From contig NZ_JBEFNF010000001.1 of the NCBI RefSeq assembly GCF_040196175.1, positions 124,001 through 188,000 of the forward strand: DNA of 64,000 bases. The letters run 5' to 3'. The translations under genes and the position numbers were made by a program. Below, piece by piece: positions 1-8,344 of the stretch; the first letter of the stretch is position 1, and each line of letters begins with the position of its first letter. This DNA is from Halospina sp040196175 (GTDB taxonomy: Bacteria > Pseudomonadota > Gammaproteobacteria > Pseudomonadales > Oleiphilaceae). The notes under the pieces were generated by a model, which had not been told where the DNA came from, did no database searches, and saw only the letters and a program-made list of their open reading frames with translations.

Positions 1-506
1 CCGACCTGTTGGCACTGGTTTCAGGCCGGGGTGAGCTGATTGCCGCTGTGGGTATCCGGTGCGCAGAGGGCGAGCGACTCTTCCTTGAGGATTACCTGGA
101 CCAGCCGGTTGAACAGCTGATTCCCGGAACCCGGCCGGATCGTCGCCACCTGACGGAGATTGCCCATCTGGCGGGCGCCGAAGCCGGTGCCGGCCGCTAT
201 CTCTTTCCGGCACTGTCGAAATACCTGCTCGGCGTCGGCAGCGAATGGGTGGTCTGTACGGGCACGCCCCACCTGCGTAACGGCTTTGAGCGGTTGGGTA
301 TTGACGTGCACCCCATGGGAGCGGCCGAACCGTCGCGCCTGGCGGATGAGGGCCGGTGCTGGGGGCAGTACTACGATCACAATCCCGAGGTTATGGCCCT
401 GAGCGTGGAGCAGGGCCATCAGGCCATGGAACGTGTTGGCCTGATGAGAACCATCAGGGATCCGGAAAGCGGCAATGGCGGAGGTCACTATGGCGTTATT
501 GCCTGA
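1..506 (+). CDS. Thermostable-hemolysin family protein, 5' truncated by the window edge
   Basis: The frame is open to the left edge (codons Asp-Leu precede the first possible TTG at 9), so the N-terminus is missing. About 167 residues are visible. The core, with FLEDYLDQPVEQLI, EIAHLAGAEAGAGRYLFPAL and a WGQYYDHNPEVMA segment near the end, is what I recognise as the thermostable hemolysin family. That family is named after a Vibrio delta-hemolysin, and I recall it being placed among acyltransferase-like (GNAT/AHL-synthase) folds. Hemolytic activity is therefore not implied here. The stop overlaps the start region of the AMP-ligase gene, and four genes follow closely in the same direction, so translation is probably coupled. 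The function is unknown; an acyl- or aminoacyl-transfer role is an inference from fold and context. Confidence 0.75.
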   Translation, partial: DLLALVSGRGELIAAVGIRCAEGERLFLEDYLDQPVEQLIPGTRPDRRHLTEIAHLAGAEAGAGRYLFPALSKYLLGVGSEWVVCTGTPHLRNGFERLGIDVHPMGAAEPSRLADEGRCWGQYYDHNPEVMALSVEQGHQAMERVGLMRTIRDPESGNGGGHYGVIA

Positions 507-2661
507 GCTTCTGAGACAGCAGGCGGTGCGTCACCCCGAGCGGCTGGCACTGGTTGGGCCGGGAGAACGCTGGCGGTACGGCGAACTGCTCGAGGCCGCG
601 ACCGGACTTGCCGAGGAGTTGCTCGGCCTCGGCGTGCACCGGGTGGGGCTGTGCGGGGATAACACCGTTGCCTGGGTCCTTGGTGACCTGGCGTGTCTTC
701 TGGCCGGTATCGCCTGCGTGCCCGTGCCCCCGTTCTTCTCCGAAAGCCAGACGGAACATCTGATGGCGCAGTCGGGTCTGGACGGACTTCTGGGTCAGGC
801 GGGAACGCCCATCGGTCCTGGTGTCTTGTTCAAGTCACTGCTGCCCAGCGCCGAAGCCCACCCGATGCCGGAAGGCACAAGCAAGATCACCTACACCTCC
901 GGTAGCACGGGCACTCCGAAGGGGGTCTGCCTGTCGCTGGAACAGATGACGGCGACGGCCGTTGCCCTTCGGGATCGTCTCGAGGGTGTTGGCCTTGAGC
1001 ATCACCTCTGCGTGTTGCCGCTGGCAACATTGCTGGAGAACATCGCTGGCGTCTATGTGCCCCTGCTCCTGGGCGGCTGTGTCGAGGTCAGGCCGCTCAC
1101 GGACCTGGGGCTGTCGGGCAGCAGCGGTCTGGATCTATCGACGCTGGTTGCGGCATTGCAGCAGAGCCGTCCCCATTCGCTGATCCTCGTTCCGGAGCTG
1201 GCCCAGGCCCTGGTGTCGGCGGTGGAAAGCGGGGATCTCCCGGCATCGTCATTCCGGTTCCTGGCGGTGGGTGGTGCGCGCGTGGCGCCGGATCTGCTCA
1301 CGCGTGCGCATCGCGTCGGGCTCCCTCTTTACGAGGGCTACGGGCTTTCCGAGTGCAGCTCCGTCGTGGCCTTGAATTCCCCCGGACAGAACCGCGCGGG
1401 AAGCGTGGGGCTACCGCTGTCCCATGTGGCCGTGCGGATCGACGGCGATGGTCATATCCGGGTGCGGGGTAACGGGTTTCTCGGTTATCTCGGCAGCACG
1501 GAACCGCTCGATGAGTGGCTCGACACCGGTGATATTGGCGCACTGGATGCTGAGGGCTTTCTCCATGTCAGTGGCCGGGCCCGCAATCGTCTGATCACCA
1601 GCTTTGGCCGCAACGTCAGCCCGGAATGGATCGAGAGCGAGCTGATCCAGGGCGCCGGCATGGGCCAGGCGTTTGTCTTCGGTGACGGCGAGGCGCACCT
1701 CAGTGCCCTGTTGGTCGCGCCTGCGGACAGGACGGATGAACAGGTCCGATGCGCGGTCGCGAACCTGAACAGCACGCTGCCGGATTACGCGCGGATTGCC
1801 CGGGCTCATCGGCTGCCCCGGCCCCTGTCCGCCTCCGAGGGGTATCTCACAGCAAACGGGCGGCTGGTCCGTGACCGCATTGGGTCCGATCTGGCCCATC
1901 TGCTAGGAACGGCCCGTTCGTTCGAAATCGACATCGTTCACAACCCAAGCGAAACAGCAGGAGACAACACCATGGCATTTTTCGACCAACTCCAATCAGA
2001 GACAGAAGCGGCTCGCTCCCATGTACATCAGGCACCGGCACTGCAGGCAATCCGGGAGGGTCGTCTCGACCTGTCCGGCTACACCTGGTTCCTGACCCAG
2101 GCCTACCATCACGTCAAGCACACCGTGCCGCTGATGATGGCCTGTGGCGCGCGTCTGCCGGAGCGGCTCGAATTCGTCCGCGAAGCGCTCGTGGAATATA
2201 TCGAGGAGGAATACGGTCACCAGGAGTGGATCCTCAACGACCTGGGCGCCTGTGGCGTGGACAAGGAAAAGGTGCGTAACGGCCACCCGGATACGCCGAT
2301 TGAGCTGATGGTCGCCTACCTTTATGACCGGATTCAGCGTGGCAATCCCATGGCGTTCTTCGGCATGGTCCAGGTGCTGGAGGGCACGTCCATTGAACTG
2401 GCAACACCCATGGGTAAAGCCATCCAGCAACAACTGGACCTGCCGGACGAGGCATTCAGTTACCTGTATTCCCACGGCGATCTCGATCAGGATCACTTCG
2501 AGTTCTACCGCAACCTGATGGACCGGATCACCGACGAGGCCGACCAGCAGGCGATCATCGAATCCGCCCGGATGGTCTACCGGCTCTACGGCGATATGCT
2601 TCACAGCATCCCGGTGGTGTCCGGTCGCTCACAGGGAGGCTCCGGCCATGAAGCTGCATGA
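490..2661 (+). CDS. AMP-dependent ligase fused to a haem-oxygenase-like di-iron (TenA-like) domain
   Basis: The product is about 723 residues. I chose ATG 490 because GGAGGT (480-485) precedes it; an in-frame ATG at 475 would add five residues. Residues 1 to about 480 form an ANL adenylating domain: phosphate loop TYTSGSTGTPKG near residue 134, YEGYGLSE near 285, and the hinge region DTGDIGALDAEGFLHVSGR. The usual A10 lysine position appears as TANGRLVR, an Arg rather than Lys. From residue 495 (Met codon 1972) an iron-containing redox enzyme-type domain follows, with the possible ligand segments YIEEEYGHQEW, LEGTSIE and HGDLDQDHFEFY. No stop separates the two halves, yet a good ribosome site precedes codon 1972. 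The ligase should activate a carboxylic acid; the C-terminal domain could oxidise or cleave it. The substrate is unknown. Confidence 0.85.
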   Translation: MALLPELLRQQAVRHPERLALVGPGERWRYGELLEAATGLAEELLGLGVHRVGLCGDNTVAWVLGDLACLLAGIACVPVPPFFSESQTEHLMAQSGLDGLLGQAGTPIGPGVLFKSLLPSAEAHPMPEGTSKITYTSGSTGTPKGVCLSLEQMTATAVALRDRLEGVGLEHHLCVLPLATLLENIAGVYVPLLLGGCVEVRPLTDLGLSGSSGLDLSTLVAALQQSRPHSLILVPELAQALVSAVESGDLPASSFRFLAVGGARVAPDLLTRAHRVGLPLYEGYGLSECSSVVALNSPGQNRAGSVGLPLSHVAVRIDGDGHIRVRGNGFLGYLGSTEPLDEWLDTGDIGALDAEGFLHVSGRARNRLITSFGRNVSPEWIESELIQGAGMGQAFVFGDGEAHLSALLVAPADRTDEQVRCAVANLNSTLPDYARIARAHRLPRPLSASEGYLTANGRLVRDRIGSDLAHLLGTARSFEIDIVHNPSETAGDNTMAFFDQLQSETEAARSHVHQAPALQAIREGRLDLSGYTWFLTQAYHHVKHTVPLMMACGARLPERLEFVREALVEYIEEEYGHQEWILNDLGACGVDKEKVRNGHPDTPIELMVAYLYDRIQRGNPMAFFGMVQVLEGTSIELATPMGKAIQQQLDLPDEAFSYLYSHGDLDQDHFEFYRNLMDRITDEADQQAIIESARMVYRLYGDMLHSIPVVSGRSQGGSGHEAA
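1959..1974 (+). promoter_or_regulatory. Internal ribosome binding site and start at the ligase/di-iron domain junction
   Basis: AGGAGA (1959-1964) lies 7 nt before an in-frame ATG at 1972, exactly where the di-iron domain starts (MAFFDQLQSE). This is the layout of an ordinary intergenic ribosome site embedded in an open frame. It suggests a recent gene fusion, or dual production of the fused protein and a free 229-residue C-terminal protein. Translation from this site is inferred, not shown. Confidence 0.5.
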
Positions 2662-3412
2662 TCGTGTCTTCCTGCTGCTTGGTGGCTCCGGGGGGATAGG
2701 TCGGGCACTGATCGAGCCCCTGAGGGCGGCCGGCGCGCAGGTCATTGTTGCCTCCCGTCGGCCGGGGCAGCTGTCATTGCCTGAAGGCGTGAAAACGGCC
2801 CAGCTGGATCTTGCAGCCGATGATCTCGACGCCCAGCTCGAGTCACTGAGCGAGGGCTGGCCGGATATTGATGGTGTGATCCATTGTGCGGGACAGAATC
2901 AGTTCGGCGCATTGGCTTCGCTGTCCGTCGAGGATCTGGATGCCCAGATCGCTGTCAATCTGCGGTCCGCGATGCTCGTGGGGCGCCATTTTGCTCAACG
3001 TTTCGCCTCGGCGGGCAAGGGGGATCTGGTTTTTGTCGGTTCCACCTTCGGCAGTATCGGATATCCCGGCTATACCGCCTACTGTGCCACCAAGTTCGGT
3101 CTGCGTGGCTTCACCGAGGCCCTGCGTCGGGAGCTGGCGGACACGCCGGTACAGGTCCTTCATGTGGCACCACGCGCGACGGCTACCTCAATGAACCCGG
3201 AAGCGGTCAATGAGATGAACCGGGCGTTGGGCAACACGATGGATGACCCCGCCGCCGTTGCCGGACAGATCCTCGCAGCCATGCGTCAGGATAGGCCCAG
3301 ACGCCTGCTTGGCTGGCCGGAAAAACTGTTCGCGGTTATCAATGGCGTGTTGCCGAAAGTGGTGGACCGGGCGCTGAAAAAGCAGCTGCCGGTTATCCGG
3401 AAGTTTATGTAA
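2648..3412 (+). CDS. Short-chain dehydrogenase/reductase (SDR)
   Basis: A 254-residue classical SDR. The nucleotide-binding glycine motif GGSGGIGRAL lies near residue 12, the catalytic Ser lies in FVGSTFGSIG, and YTAYCATKFG supplies the YxxxK pair. The start overlaps the upstream fusion gene by 14 nt and is preceded by GGGAGG (2634-2639) with 8 nt spacing, so it is translationally coupled. It probably reduces or oxidises a carbonyl/alcohol in whatever pathway the hemolysin-family protein and the ligase/di-iron fusion serve. The substrate cannot be read from the sequence. Confidence 0.85.
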   Translation: MKLHDRVFLLLGGSGGIGRALIEPLRAAGAQVIVASRRPGQLSLPEGVKTAQLDLAADDLDAQLESLSEGWPDIDGVIHCAGQNQFGALASLSVEDLDAQIAVNLRSAMLVGRHFAQRFASAGKGDLVFVGSTFGSIGYPGYTAYCATKFGLRGFTEALRRELADTPVQVLHVAPRATATSMNPEAVNEMNRALGNTMDDPAAVAGQILAAMRQDRPRRLLGWPEKLFAVINGVLPKVVDRALKKQLPVIRKFM

Positions 3413-3426
3413 ACGGGGGTATCCCA

Positions 3427-4047
3427 ATGAGAATCTGTTTGGCTGTTCTGATGGCACTTCTGGCCCTGCCGGCTTCAGCGGCATCCATGTCTGAGAGGCT
3501 GCTCGACATTCAGCATCGTTGGGCAGAGATTCAGTATCGTCTCGATGAAGACAAGCGTCTGGAGGCATTTGAAGAACTGGCGGCTGAGACCAAGACCTTT
3601 GTCGCTGACTATCCTGACCGCGCCGAGCCGCTGATCTGGCGCGGCATCGTGCTGAGTACCCGGGCGGGTGCCGAGGGTGGATTCAGCGCACTGAGCCTGG
3701 TGGGCACGGCAAGAGAGGCTCTGGAGAAAGCGCTGGAGATCGATCCTGAAGCCCTGGCCGGTTCCGCCCACACATCATTGGGGAGCCTCTACTATCAGGT
3801 GCCGTCCTGGCCACTCAGCTTCGGGGATGACGAGCAGGCCCGCAAGCACCTTCGCAAGGCACTGGCGATCAACCCGGATGGCATCGACCCCAACTATTTC
3901 TTTGGCGATTTCCTGGTCGAGCAGGGCGAGGAAAAGCGCGCCAGAACCTACCTGGAGCGCGCCCTGAATGCGCCGGAGCGGCCTGATCGCCCCGTGGCCG
4001 ATAAAGGGCGTCGTCAGGAGATCAGGGCACTCCTGGAGACGCTTTGA
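3427..4047 (+). CDS. Secreted tetratricopeptide-repeat protein
   Basis: A 206-residue protein with a clear Sec signal peptide (MRICLAVLMALLALPASA, cleavage expected near residue 18). Helical repeats follow; ALEKALEIDPEALAGSAHTS and LRKALAINPDGIDP look like TPR units, with a third in TYLERALNAPERPD. It is the last gene of the first cluster, 14 nt after the SDR gene, and runs tail-to-tail against atuF with a 19-nt gap. A periplasmic scaffold role is plausible. No enzymatic motif is visible. Confidence 0.8.
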   Translation: MRICLAVLMALLALPASAASMSERLLDIQHRWAEIQYRLDEDKRLEAFEELAAETKTFVADYPDRAEPLIWRGIVLSTRAGAEGGFSALSLVGTAREALEKALEIDPEALAGSAHTSLGSLYYQVPSWPLSFGDDEQARKHLRKALAINPDGIDPNYFFGDFLVEQGEEKRARTYLERALNAPERPDRPVADKGRRQEIRALLETL

Positions 4048-4066
4048 ACCGGAGCTGGTACGACTC

Positions 4067-6055
4067 TCACTCTGCGTTTTCTTTTGAATGGGGCGACTCC
4101 GCGACAAAGACGGTCATCAGCACCTGTCGGTTACGGACCTGGTCCCCAGCGCTGACGCGGATGTCTGAAATGGTCCCGTCGCGGTCCGCCTTCAGGGGGT
4201 GTTCCATCTTCATGGCTTCGAGCACCGCCAGGGTCTGGCCCGCCTGGACTGCATCCCCCTCGGCTACCCCGACCTCAATGACCGCGCCATCCATGGTGGC
4301 GCGGACTTCGCCGCTGCCCTGTTCGTCCGCTCGCCGGGCCGGTGCGTGAGTGGCGTCCTGCAGTGCCAGCGTGCGCCCCGATAGATGGCAGTACAGGGAG
4401 TGATCCACGAGCTGATACTGGCAGGCCCGGCGCACGCCATCCGCACTGAGGCTCAACACGCCATCCCGGTGATCTTCGGCGACCAGGCGGTGCTCCTGAT
4501 CGCCCACCGTAATGCATGCTTCCGATCCATGGTCCCTGAGCCGGACCCAGGTTCCGGTGTGACCGTCATTAAGCAGCATCGGGCAGGCACTCGGCAGGCT
4601 GTTACTCCAGCCGCCCCGGTCCGCGTAGTCTGCTTTGATCTCATTCCGGTAAAGCACCAGCGCGGCAACGGCCAGCTCCGTGGCGGTTGCCTGTATCGGC
4701 TTCAGGCTGGGGTCGTCCCTGAACTCCGTATCCAGGAAGGCCGTGGTTGCCTCGCCGGCGGCGAAGGTTTCGTGGGCCAGAACCCGGGACAGGAACCAGG
4801 CGTTATGGGTGACCCCCAGAAGCACGGTGTCCTCCAGCGCCCGGATCAGCCTCCGCCGTGCCATGCCACGATCCGGACCACTGGCCACCACCTTGGCGAT
4901 CATCGGGTCGTAATGGGGCGTCACCCGCATACCGGCCGAAATACCATGATCCACCCGAATGCCGTCGCCTTCGGGCGGAATCCAGCTGTGAACCGGTCCC
5001 GTCTGCGGCATGTAACTCTGCGCAGGGTCCTCAGCGTAAAGCCGCACCTCAATCGCATGCCCGCAAATCCGGACCTCGTCCTGAACCAGCGGCAACGGCT
5101 CCCCGGCCGCGATGCGAAGCTGCAGCGCCACCAGGTCCAACCCCGTCACCATCTCGGTCACCGGATGCTCCACCTGCAGGCGGGTGTTCATCTCCAGGAA
5201 GTAGAAGTTCCGCGCCTCGTCCACGATGAACTCCACCGTGCCGGCGCCCACATAACCACAGGCCTGGGCGGCCTTCACCGCCGCATCACCCATGGCCTGA
5301 CGCATGGATTCATCGACGAACGGCGAGGGCGCTTCCTCGACCACTTTCTGGTGCCGGCGCTGGACGGAGCAGTCCCGTTCCCCCAGGTGGATGGCATGAC
5401 CCTGCTGATCCGCGAAGACCTGAATCTCGATATGTCGCGGCCGGACGATCGCCTTCTCCAGTATCAGCTCCCCGTCGCCGAAGGCCGACTCCGCTTCCGA
5501 GCGCGCCCTGGCCAGCTCATCCGCCAGTTTGTCGGGCTCATGCACCAACCGCATGCCCCGTCCGCCACCACCGGCGGATGCCTTGATCATCACCGGGTAC
5601 CCGATCCCATCGGCAGCCTTCTGCCAGGGCGACGGATCCGTCTCCGCGCTCTGGAAGCCCGGCACCGTTGGTACGCCCGCCTCGGCCATCGCCTCCTTGG
5701 ATCGCCGTTTGCTGCCCATCAACTCCATGGCATGCGCTGGCGGCCCGATGAAGGTGATCCCGTGTTCCGCGCAGGCCGAAACGAACGCCGCGTTCTCCGA
5801 GAGAAATCCATACCCCGGGTGCACCGCATCCGCCCCGGTCAGGCGTGCCGCCTCCAGGATGGCTTCAATGTTCAGGTACGATTCCCCCGCCGGTGCCGGC
5901 CCCACGCGAACCGCTTCATCCGCCATCCGCACATGCGGCGCGTCCCGGTCCGCATCACTGAACACCGCGACCGTCCGATACCCCAGCGCCTGGGCCGTCC
6001 GGTTCACCCGCACCGCGATCTCGCTGCGGTTTGCTATCAATAATTTGTTGAACAT
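4067..6055 (-). CDS. atuF: Geranyl-CoA carboxylase biotin-containing alpha subunit (AtuF type)
   Basis: About 662 residues. I chose the start at MFNKLLIAN (6055), where such proteins usually begin; an ATG at 6070 would add five residues without a better ribosome site. The biotin carboxylase domain shows IANRSEIAV (the usual ANRGEIA has G to S), the ATP-grasp loop KASAGGGGRGMR, GERDCSVQRRHQK and EMNTRLQVEHPVTE. The C-terminus carries the biotinyl site EAMKME. It carboxylates biotin with bicarbonate and ATP for the AtuC subunit. By sequence alone it could be a methylcrotonyl-CoA carboxylase; the atuA neighbour and the ABCDEF order favour AtuF. It is separated from atuE by a 270-bp repeat-rich gap. 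Confidence 0.85.
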   Translation of the reverse strand: MFNKLLIANRSEIAVRVNRTAQALGYRTVAVFSDADRDAPHVRMADEAVRVGPAPAGESYLNIEAILEAARLTGADAVHPGYGFLSENAAFVSACAEHGITFIGPPAHAMELMGSKRRSKEAMAEAGVPTVPGFQSAETDPSPWQKAADGIGYPVMIKASAGGGGRGMRLVHEPDKLADELARARSEAESAFGDGELILEKAIVRPRHIEIQVFADQQGHAIHLGERDCSVQRRHQKVVEEAPSPFVDESMRQAMGDAAVKAAQACGYVGAGTVEFIVDEARNFYFLEMNTRLQVEHPVTEMVTGLDLVALQLRIAAGEPLPLVQDEVRICGHAIEVRLYAEDPAQSYMPQTGPVHSWIPPEGDGIRVDHGISAGMRVTPHYDPMIAKVVASGPDRGMARRRLIRALEDTVLLGVTHNAWFLSRVLAHETFAAGEATTAFLDTEFRDDPSLKPIQATATELAVAALVLYRNEIKADYADRGGWSNSLPSACPMLLNDGHTGTWVRLRDHGSEACITVGDQEHRLVAEDHRDGVLSLSADGVRRACQYQLVDHSLYCHLSGRTLALQDATHAPARRADEQGSGEVRATMDGAVIEVGVAEGDAVQAGQTLAVLEAMKMEHPLKADRDGTISDIRVSAGDQVRNRQVLMTVFVAESPHSKENAE

Positions 6056-6091
6056 CCGACCTGCACCCATAAAGGTGATCTAATTGTTGTT

Positions 6092-6150
6092 CTGTAGGAG
6101 CGAGCTTGCTCGCGATAGTCATCGGATCGCGAGCAAGCTCGCTCCTACAG
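6092..6150. repeat. REPIN: pair of inverted REP sequences
   Basis: Two perfect 25-nt arms (6092-6116 and 6126-6150) are inverted around a 9-nt loop. The arms begin with GTAGGAGCGAGCTTGCTCGC, which matches a REP type I know as abundant in Pseudomonas genomes. It lies between atuE and atuF. Such elements are mobilised by RAYT transposases and can stabilise or end transcripts. No RAYT gene is present in the window. Confidence 0.85.
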
Positions 6151-6182
6151 TATTTCTCGTAGCGTTTTCCAATGGTTTTCGG

Positions 6183-6295
6183 GGTGTCGGTGCGGGGGAG
6201 GTCTTTCAGGGAGGCTCGATGACAGGATGTCATCGCGCCAGCGCCCATGGATGGGTTCACAGCGGTCCCTGAAAGACCTCCCCCGTGCCGACACC
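6183..6295. repeat. Foldback repeat element, copy 1
   Basis: Outer arms 6183-6212 and 6266-6295 pair over 30 positions with one 2-nt mismatch block. They enclose a 53-nt core (6213-6265). The core contains two smaller hairpins: CGATGACA/TGTCATCG around GGA (6217-6235), and CCCAT/ATGGG around GG. The predicted single-strand shape is a cloverleaf. The core is nearly identical, in reverse orientation, to that of the element at 8345-8456, while the outer arms differ. Together with the REPIN it fills the atuE-atuF gap. Confidence 0.85.
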
Positions 6296-6325
6296 TGCAA
6301 CCAACTCAACCATCTGGAGACGACG

Positions 6326-7138
6326 CTATTCCTCAGCCCACGAAGGCTTCCGCTTCTGCATAAACGCCATGGTCCCTTCCTGCCCCTCGTCCCCACGAAC
6401 AGCCGCCGCAAAATCCTTCGCCGCCTTATCCAGAAGCCCATCAAGCGGCTCACTCTCCACCGACAGCAACAGCTCTTTCGTCATCCGCGAAGCCCCGGGC
6501 GCACAATGCCGGATCCGCTCCAGCACCTGCCCCAGCTTCTGATCCAGCTCCTCACCGGATTTGGCAAAGTCATGTACAACGCCAAGCCAGAACGCCTCGC
6601 TCCCATCAAACCGATGCCCCGTCAATGCCAGCCGCCGCGCCTGGGTCAGCCCGATCCGCCGCACCACAAAGGGCGCAATCTGCGCCGGCGTGATCCCCAG
6701 TGTTGTCTCCGGTAGCCCGAATTTCGCGCTCTCCAGGCACAGGGCGACATCCGACACACAGGCCAGCCCGAAACCGCCGCCCATGACGGCGCCCTCCAGT
6801 ACCGCGACCGTCGTCTGCGGCGCCGACTCCGTTTCGCTTAACAGATGCCCAAAGGCCCGGTTCAGCTCAAAGATCGGATCACTGCCATCCTCCGCCTTCT
6901 GCCCACGCGCCGAGGCCATGTCCTTCACATCACCCCCGGCACAGAAGTGCCCGCCGGTGCCGCGCAGGACCACGGCCCGCACCCCTGTGTCGTCGCGAAT
7001 GGCGGCAAACACCGAGCGCAGCTCGTGGACCATGGCCAGGCTCATGGCATTGCGGCTGTCCGGCCGGTTGAGGGTGAGATGCAGGATGCTGCCGGACCGT
7101 TCCAGTTTCAGCGTCTCGCACTCGGGGAGCGTGGCCAT
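6326..7138 (-). CDS. atuE: Isohexenylglutaconyl-CoA hydratase (AtuE), enoyl-CoA hydratase family
   Basis: 270 residues of the crotonase fold. ATG 7138 overlaps the atuD stop (TGATG), so the pair is translationally coupled; the longer open frame upstream of 7138 lies inside atuD and is ignored. The oxyanion-hole segments are GGHFCAGGDVKDM and LEGAVMGGGFGLA, with FGLPETTLGITPA following. In the acyclic terpene pathway AtuE hydrates the product of geranyl-CoA carboxylation before HMG-CoA-type cleavage. A generic enoyl-CoA hydratase function cannot be excluded from sequence, but operon position supports AtuE. Confidence 0.85.
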   Translation of the reverse strand: MATLPECETLKLERSGSILHLTLNRPDSRNAMSLAMVHELRSVFAAIRDDTGVRAVVLRGTGGHFCAGGDVKDMASARGQKAEDGSDPIFELNRAFGHLLSETESAPQTTVAVLEGAVMGGGFGLACVSDVALCLESAKFGLPETTLGITPAQIAPFVVRRIGLTQARRLALTGHRFDGSEAFWLGVVHDFAKSGEELDQKLGQVLERIRHCAPGASRMTKELLLSVESEPLDGLLDKAAKDFAAAVRGDEGQEGTMAFMQKRKPSWAEE

Positions 7139-8304
7139 CACGAGTCTCCTTTCTGCTTGCCGGGCAGCGTGCCCATGAGTTTGCAGATGATGCCGAGCAT
7201 GATCTCGTCGGCACCGCCGCCCACCGAGACCAGCCGCACGTCGCGATAGGCGCGCGAAACCGGGTTGTCCCACATGTAGCCGTTGCCGCCCCAGTATTGC
7301 AGGCAGGCATCGGTCACCTCGCGGCCGAGGCGACCTGCTTTCAGCTTGGCCATCGAGGCGAGCTGGGTGACGTCTTTCTGTGCCACGTGCAGCTCACAGG
7401 CCTGGTAGGTGAGGGCGCGCAGGGCCTCGATCTCGGTCTGGAGTTCGGCCATGCGGAAGTGGATGGCCTGATTGTTGATCAGCGGCTGGCCGAAGGTTTC
7501 GCGCTCGCGGCAGTAGTCGATGGTCCGGTCCACGCAGCCTTCCAGTGCCTTGATGACGTTGGCTGCGCCCCAGAGCCGTTCTTCCTGGAACTGCAGCATC
7601 TGCATCATGAAACCGGTGCCCTCGGCGCCGATGCGGTTGCGTTTGGGCACGCGCACGTCGTCGAAGAACACCTGGGCGGTTTCGGAGCAGCGCATGCCCA
7701 GCTTATCCAGGTGGGGGGTGACGCTGACCCCCGGGGCGTCCATGGGGACAATGATCAGGCTCTTGTTCTTGTGCGGTTTGTCGTCGCTGGTGTTGGCGAG
7801 CAGGCAGATGAAGTCGGCGCTTGGCGAGTTGGTGATCCACATCTTGTGGCCGTTGATGATGTAGTCGTCGCCATCGGACTTGGCGTTGGTCTTGAGGCCG
7901 GCGACGTCCGAGCCGGCACCGACTTCGCTGACGCCAATGCAACCGATTTTGTCGCCGGTGATGGCAGGTCGCAGGAATTCTTCCTTATGTTCGTGGGAGC
8001 CGAAGCGGGCCAACGCCGGAGTGCACATGTCGGTCTGGACGCCGATGGACAATGGCACGCCGCCGGCCGCTGCGATGCCGAATTCTTCGGCGGCGACGAG
8101 GTTGTAGCTGTAGTCGAGGCCCATGCCGCCGTATTCCTCCGGTTTCTGGATGCCGAGGAGGCCGAGGTCGCCGAGTTTTTTGAAGATCTCGTGGATGGGG
8201 TAGCGGCCGTCGCGTTCCCATTCGTCGCAGTTGGGGTTGATTTCGTTTTCGACGAAATCGCGGACGGTTTTTCTGAGAGCCTGGTGTTCTTCGGTGAATT
8301 GCAT
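7138..8304 (-). CDS. atuD: Citronellyl-CoA dehydrogenase (AtuD), acyl-CoA dehydrogenase family
   Basis: 388 residues, the usual length for the family. It starts MQFTEEHQALRKTVRDFVE. The FAD/substrate signature IGCIGVSEVGAGSDVAGLKT is followed by GHKMWITN, and the C-terminus carries DACLQYWGGNGYMWDNP and RDVRLVSVGGGADEIM. It should introduce the 2,3-double bond into citronellyl-CoA to give geranyl-CoA, using ETF as acceptor. Its stop overlaps the atuE start. Isovaleryl- or other branched acyl-CoA activity is the alternative reading. The gene is separated from atuC by a foldback repeat. Confidence 0.85.
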   Translation of the reverse strand: MQFTEEHQALRKTVRDFVENEINPNCDEWERDGRYPIHEIFKKLGDLGLLGIQKPEEYGGMGLDYSYNLVAAEEFGIAAAGGVPLSIGVQTDMCTPALARFGSHEHKEEFLRPAITGDKIGCIGVSEVGAGSDVAGLKTNAKSDGDDYIINGHKMWITNSPSADFICLLANTSDDKPHKNKSLIIVPMDAPGVSVTPHLDKLGMRCSETAQVFFDDVRVPKRNRIGAEGTGFMMQMLQFQEERLWGAANVIKALEGCVDRTIDYCRERETFGQPLINNQAIHFRMAELQTEIEALRALTYQACELHVAQKDVTQLASMAKLKAGRLGREVTDACLQYWGGNGYMWDNPVSRAYRDVRLVSVGGGADEIMLGIICKLMGTLPGKQKGDS

Positions 8305-8344
8305 GATATCTGGCCTTTGTCTCTAGATTGTTGTTTCTTTGCCG

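Noticed and set aside
4385..6043. A 552-codon open frame on the plus strand opposite atuF
   Set aside because: It is antisense to a gene with clear biotin carboxylase motifs and its translation is rich in Arg/His/Pro/Gly without domain patterns; a GC-driven shadow frame.
6084..6272. Short open frames across the REPIN and foldback element in the atuE-atuF gap
   Set aside because: They are produced by the repeats themselves, and the other repeat yields similar frames; no ribosome sites or conserved domains.
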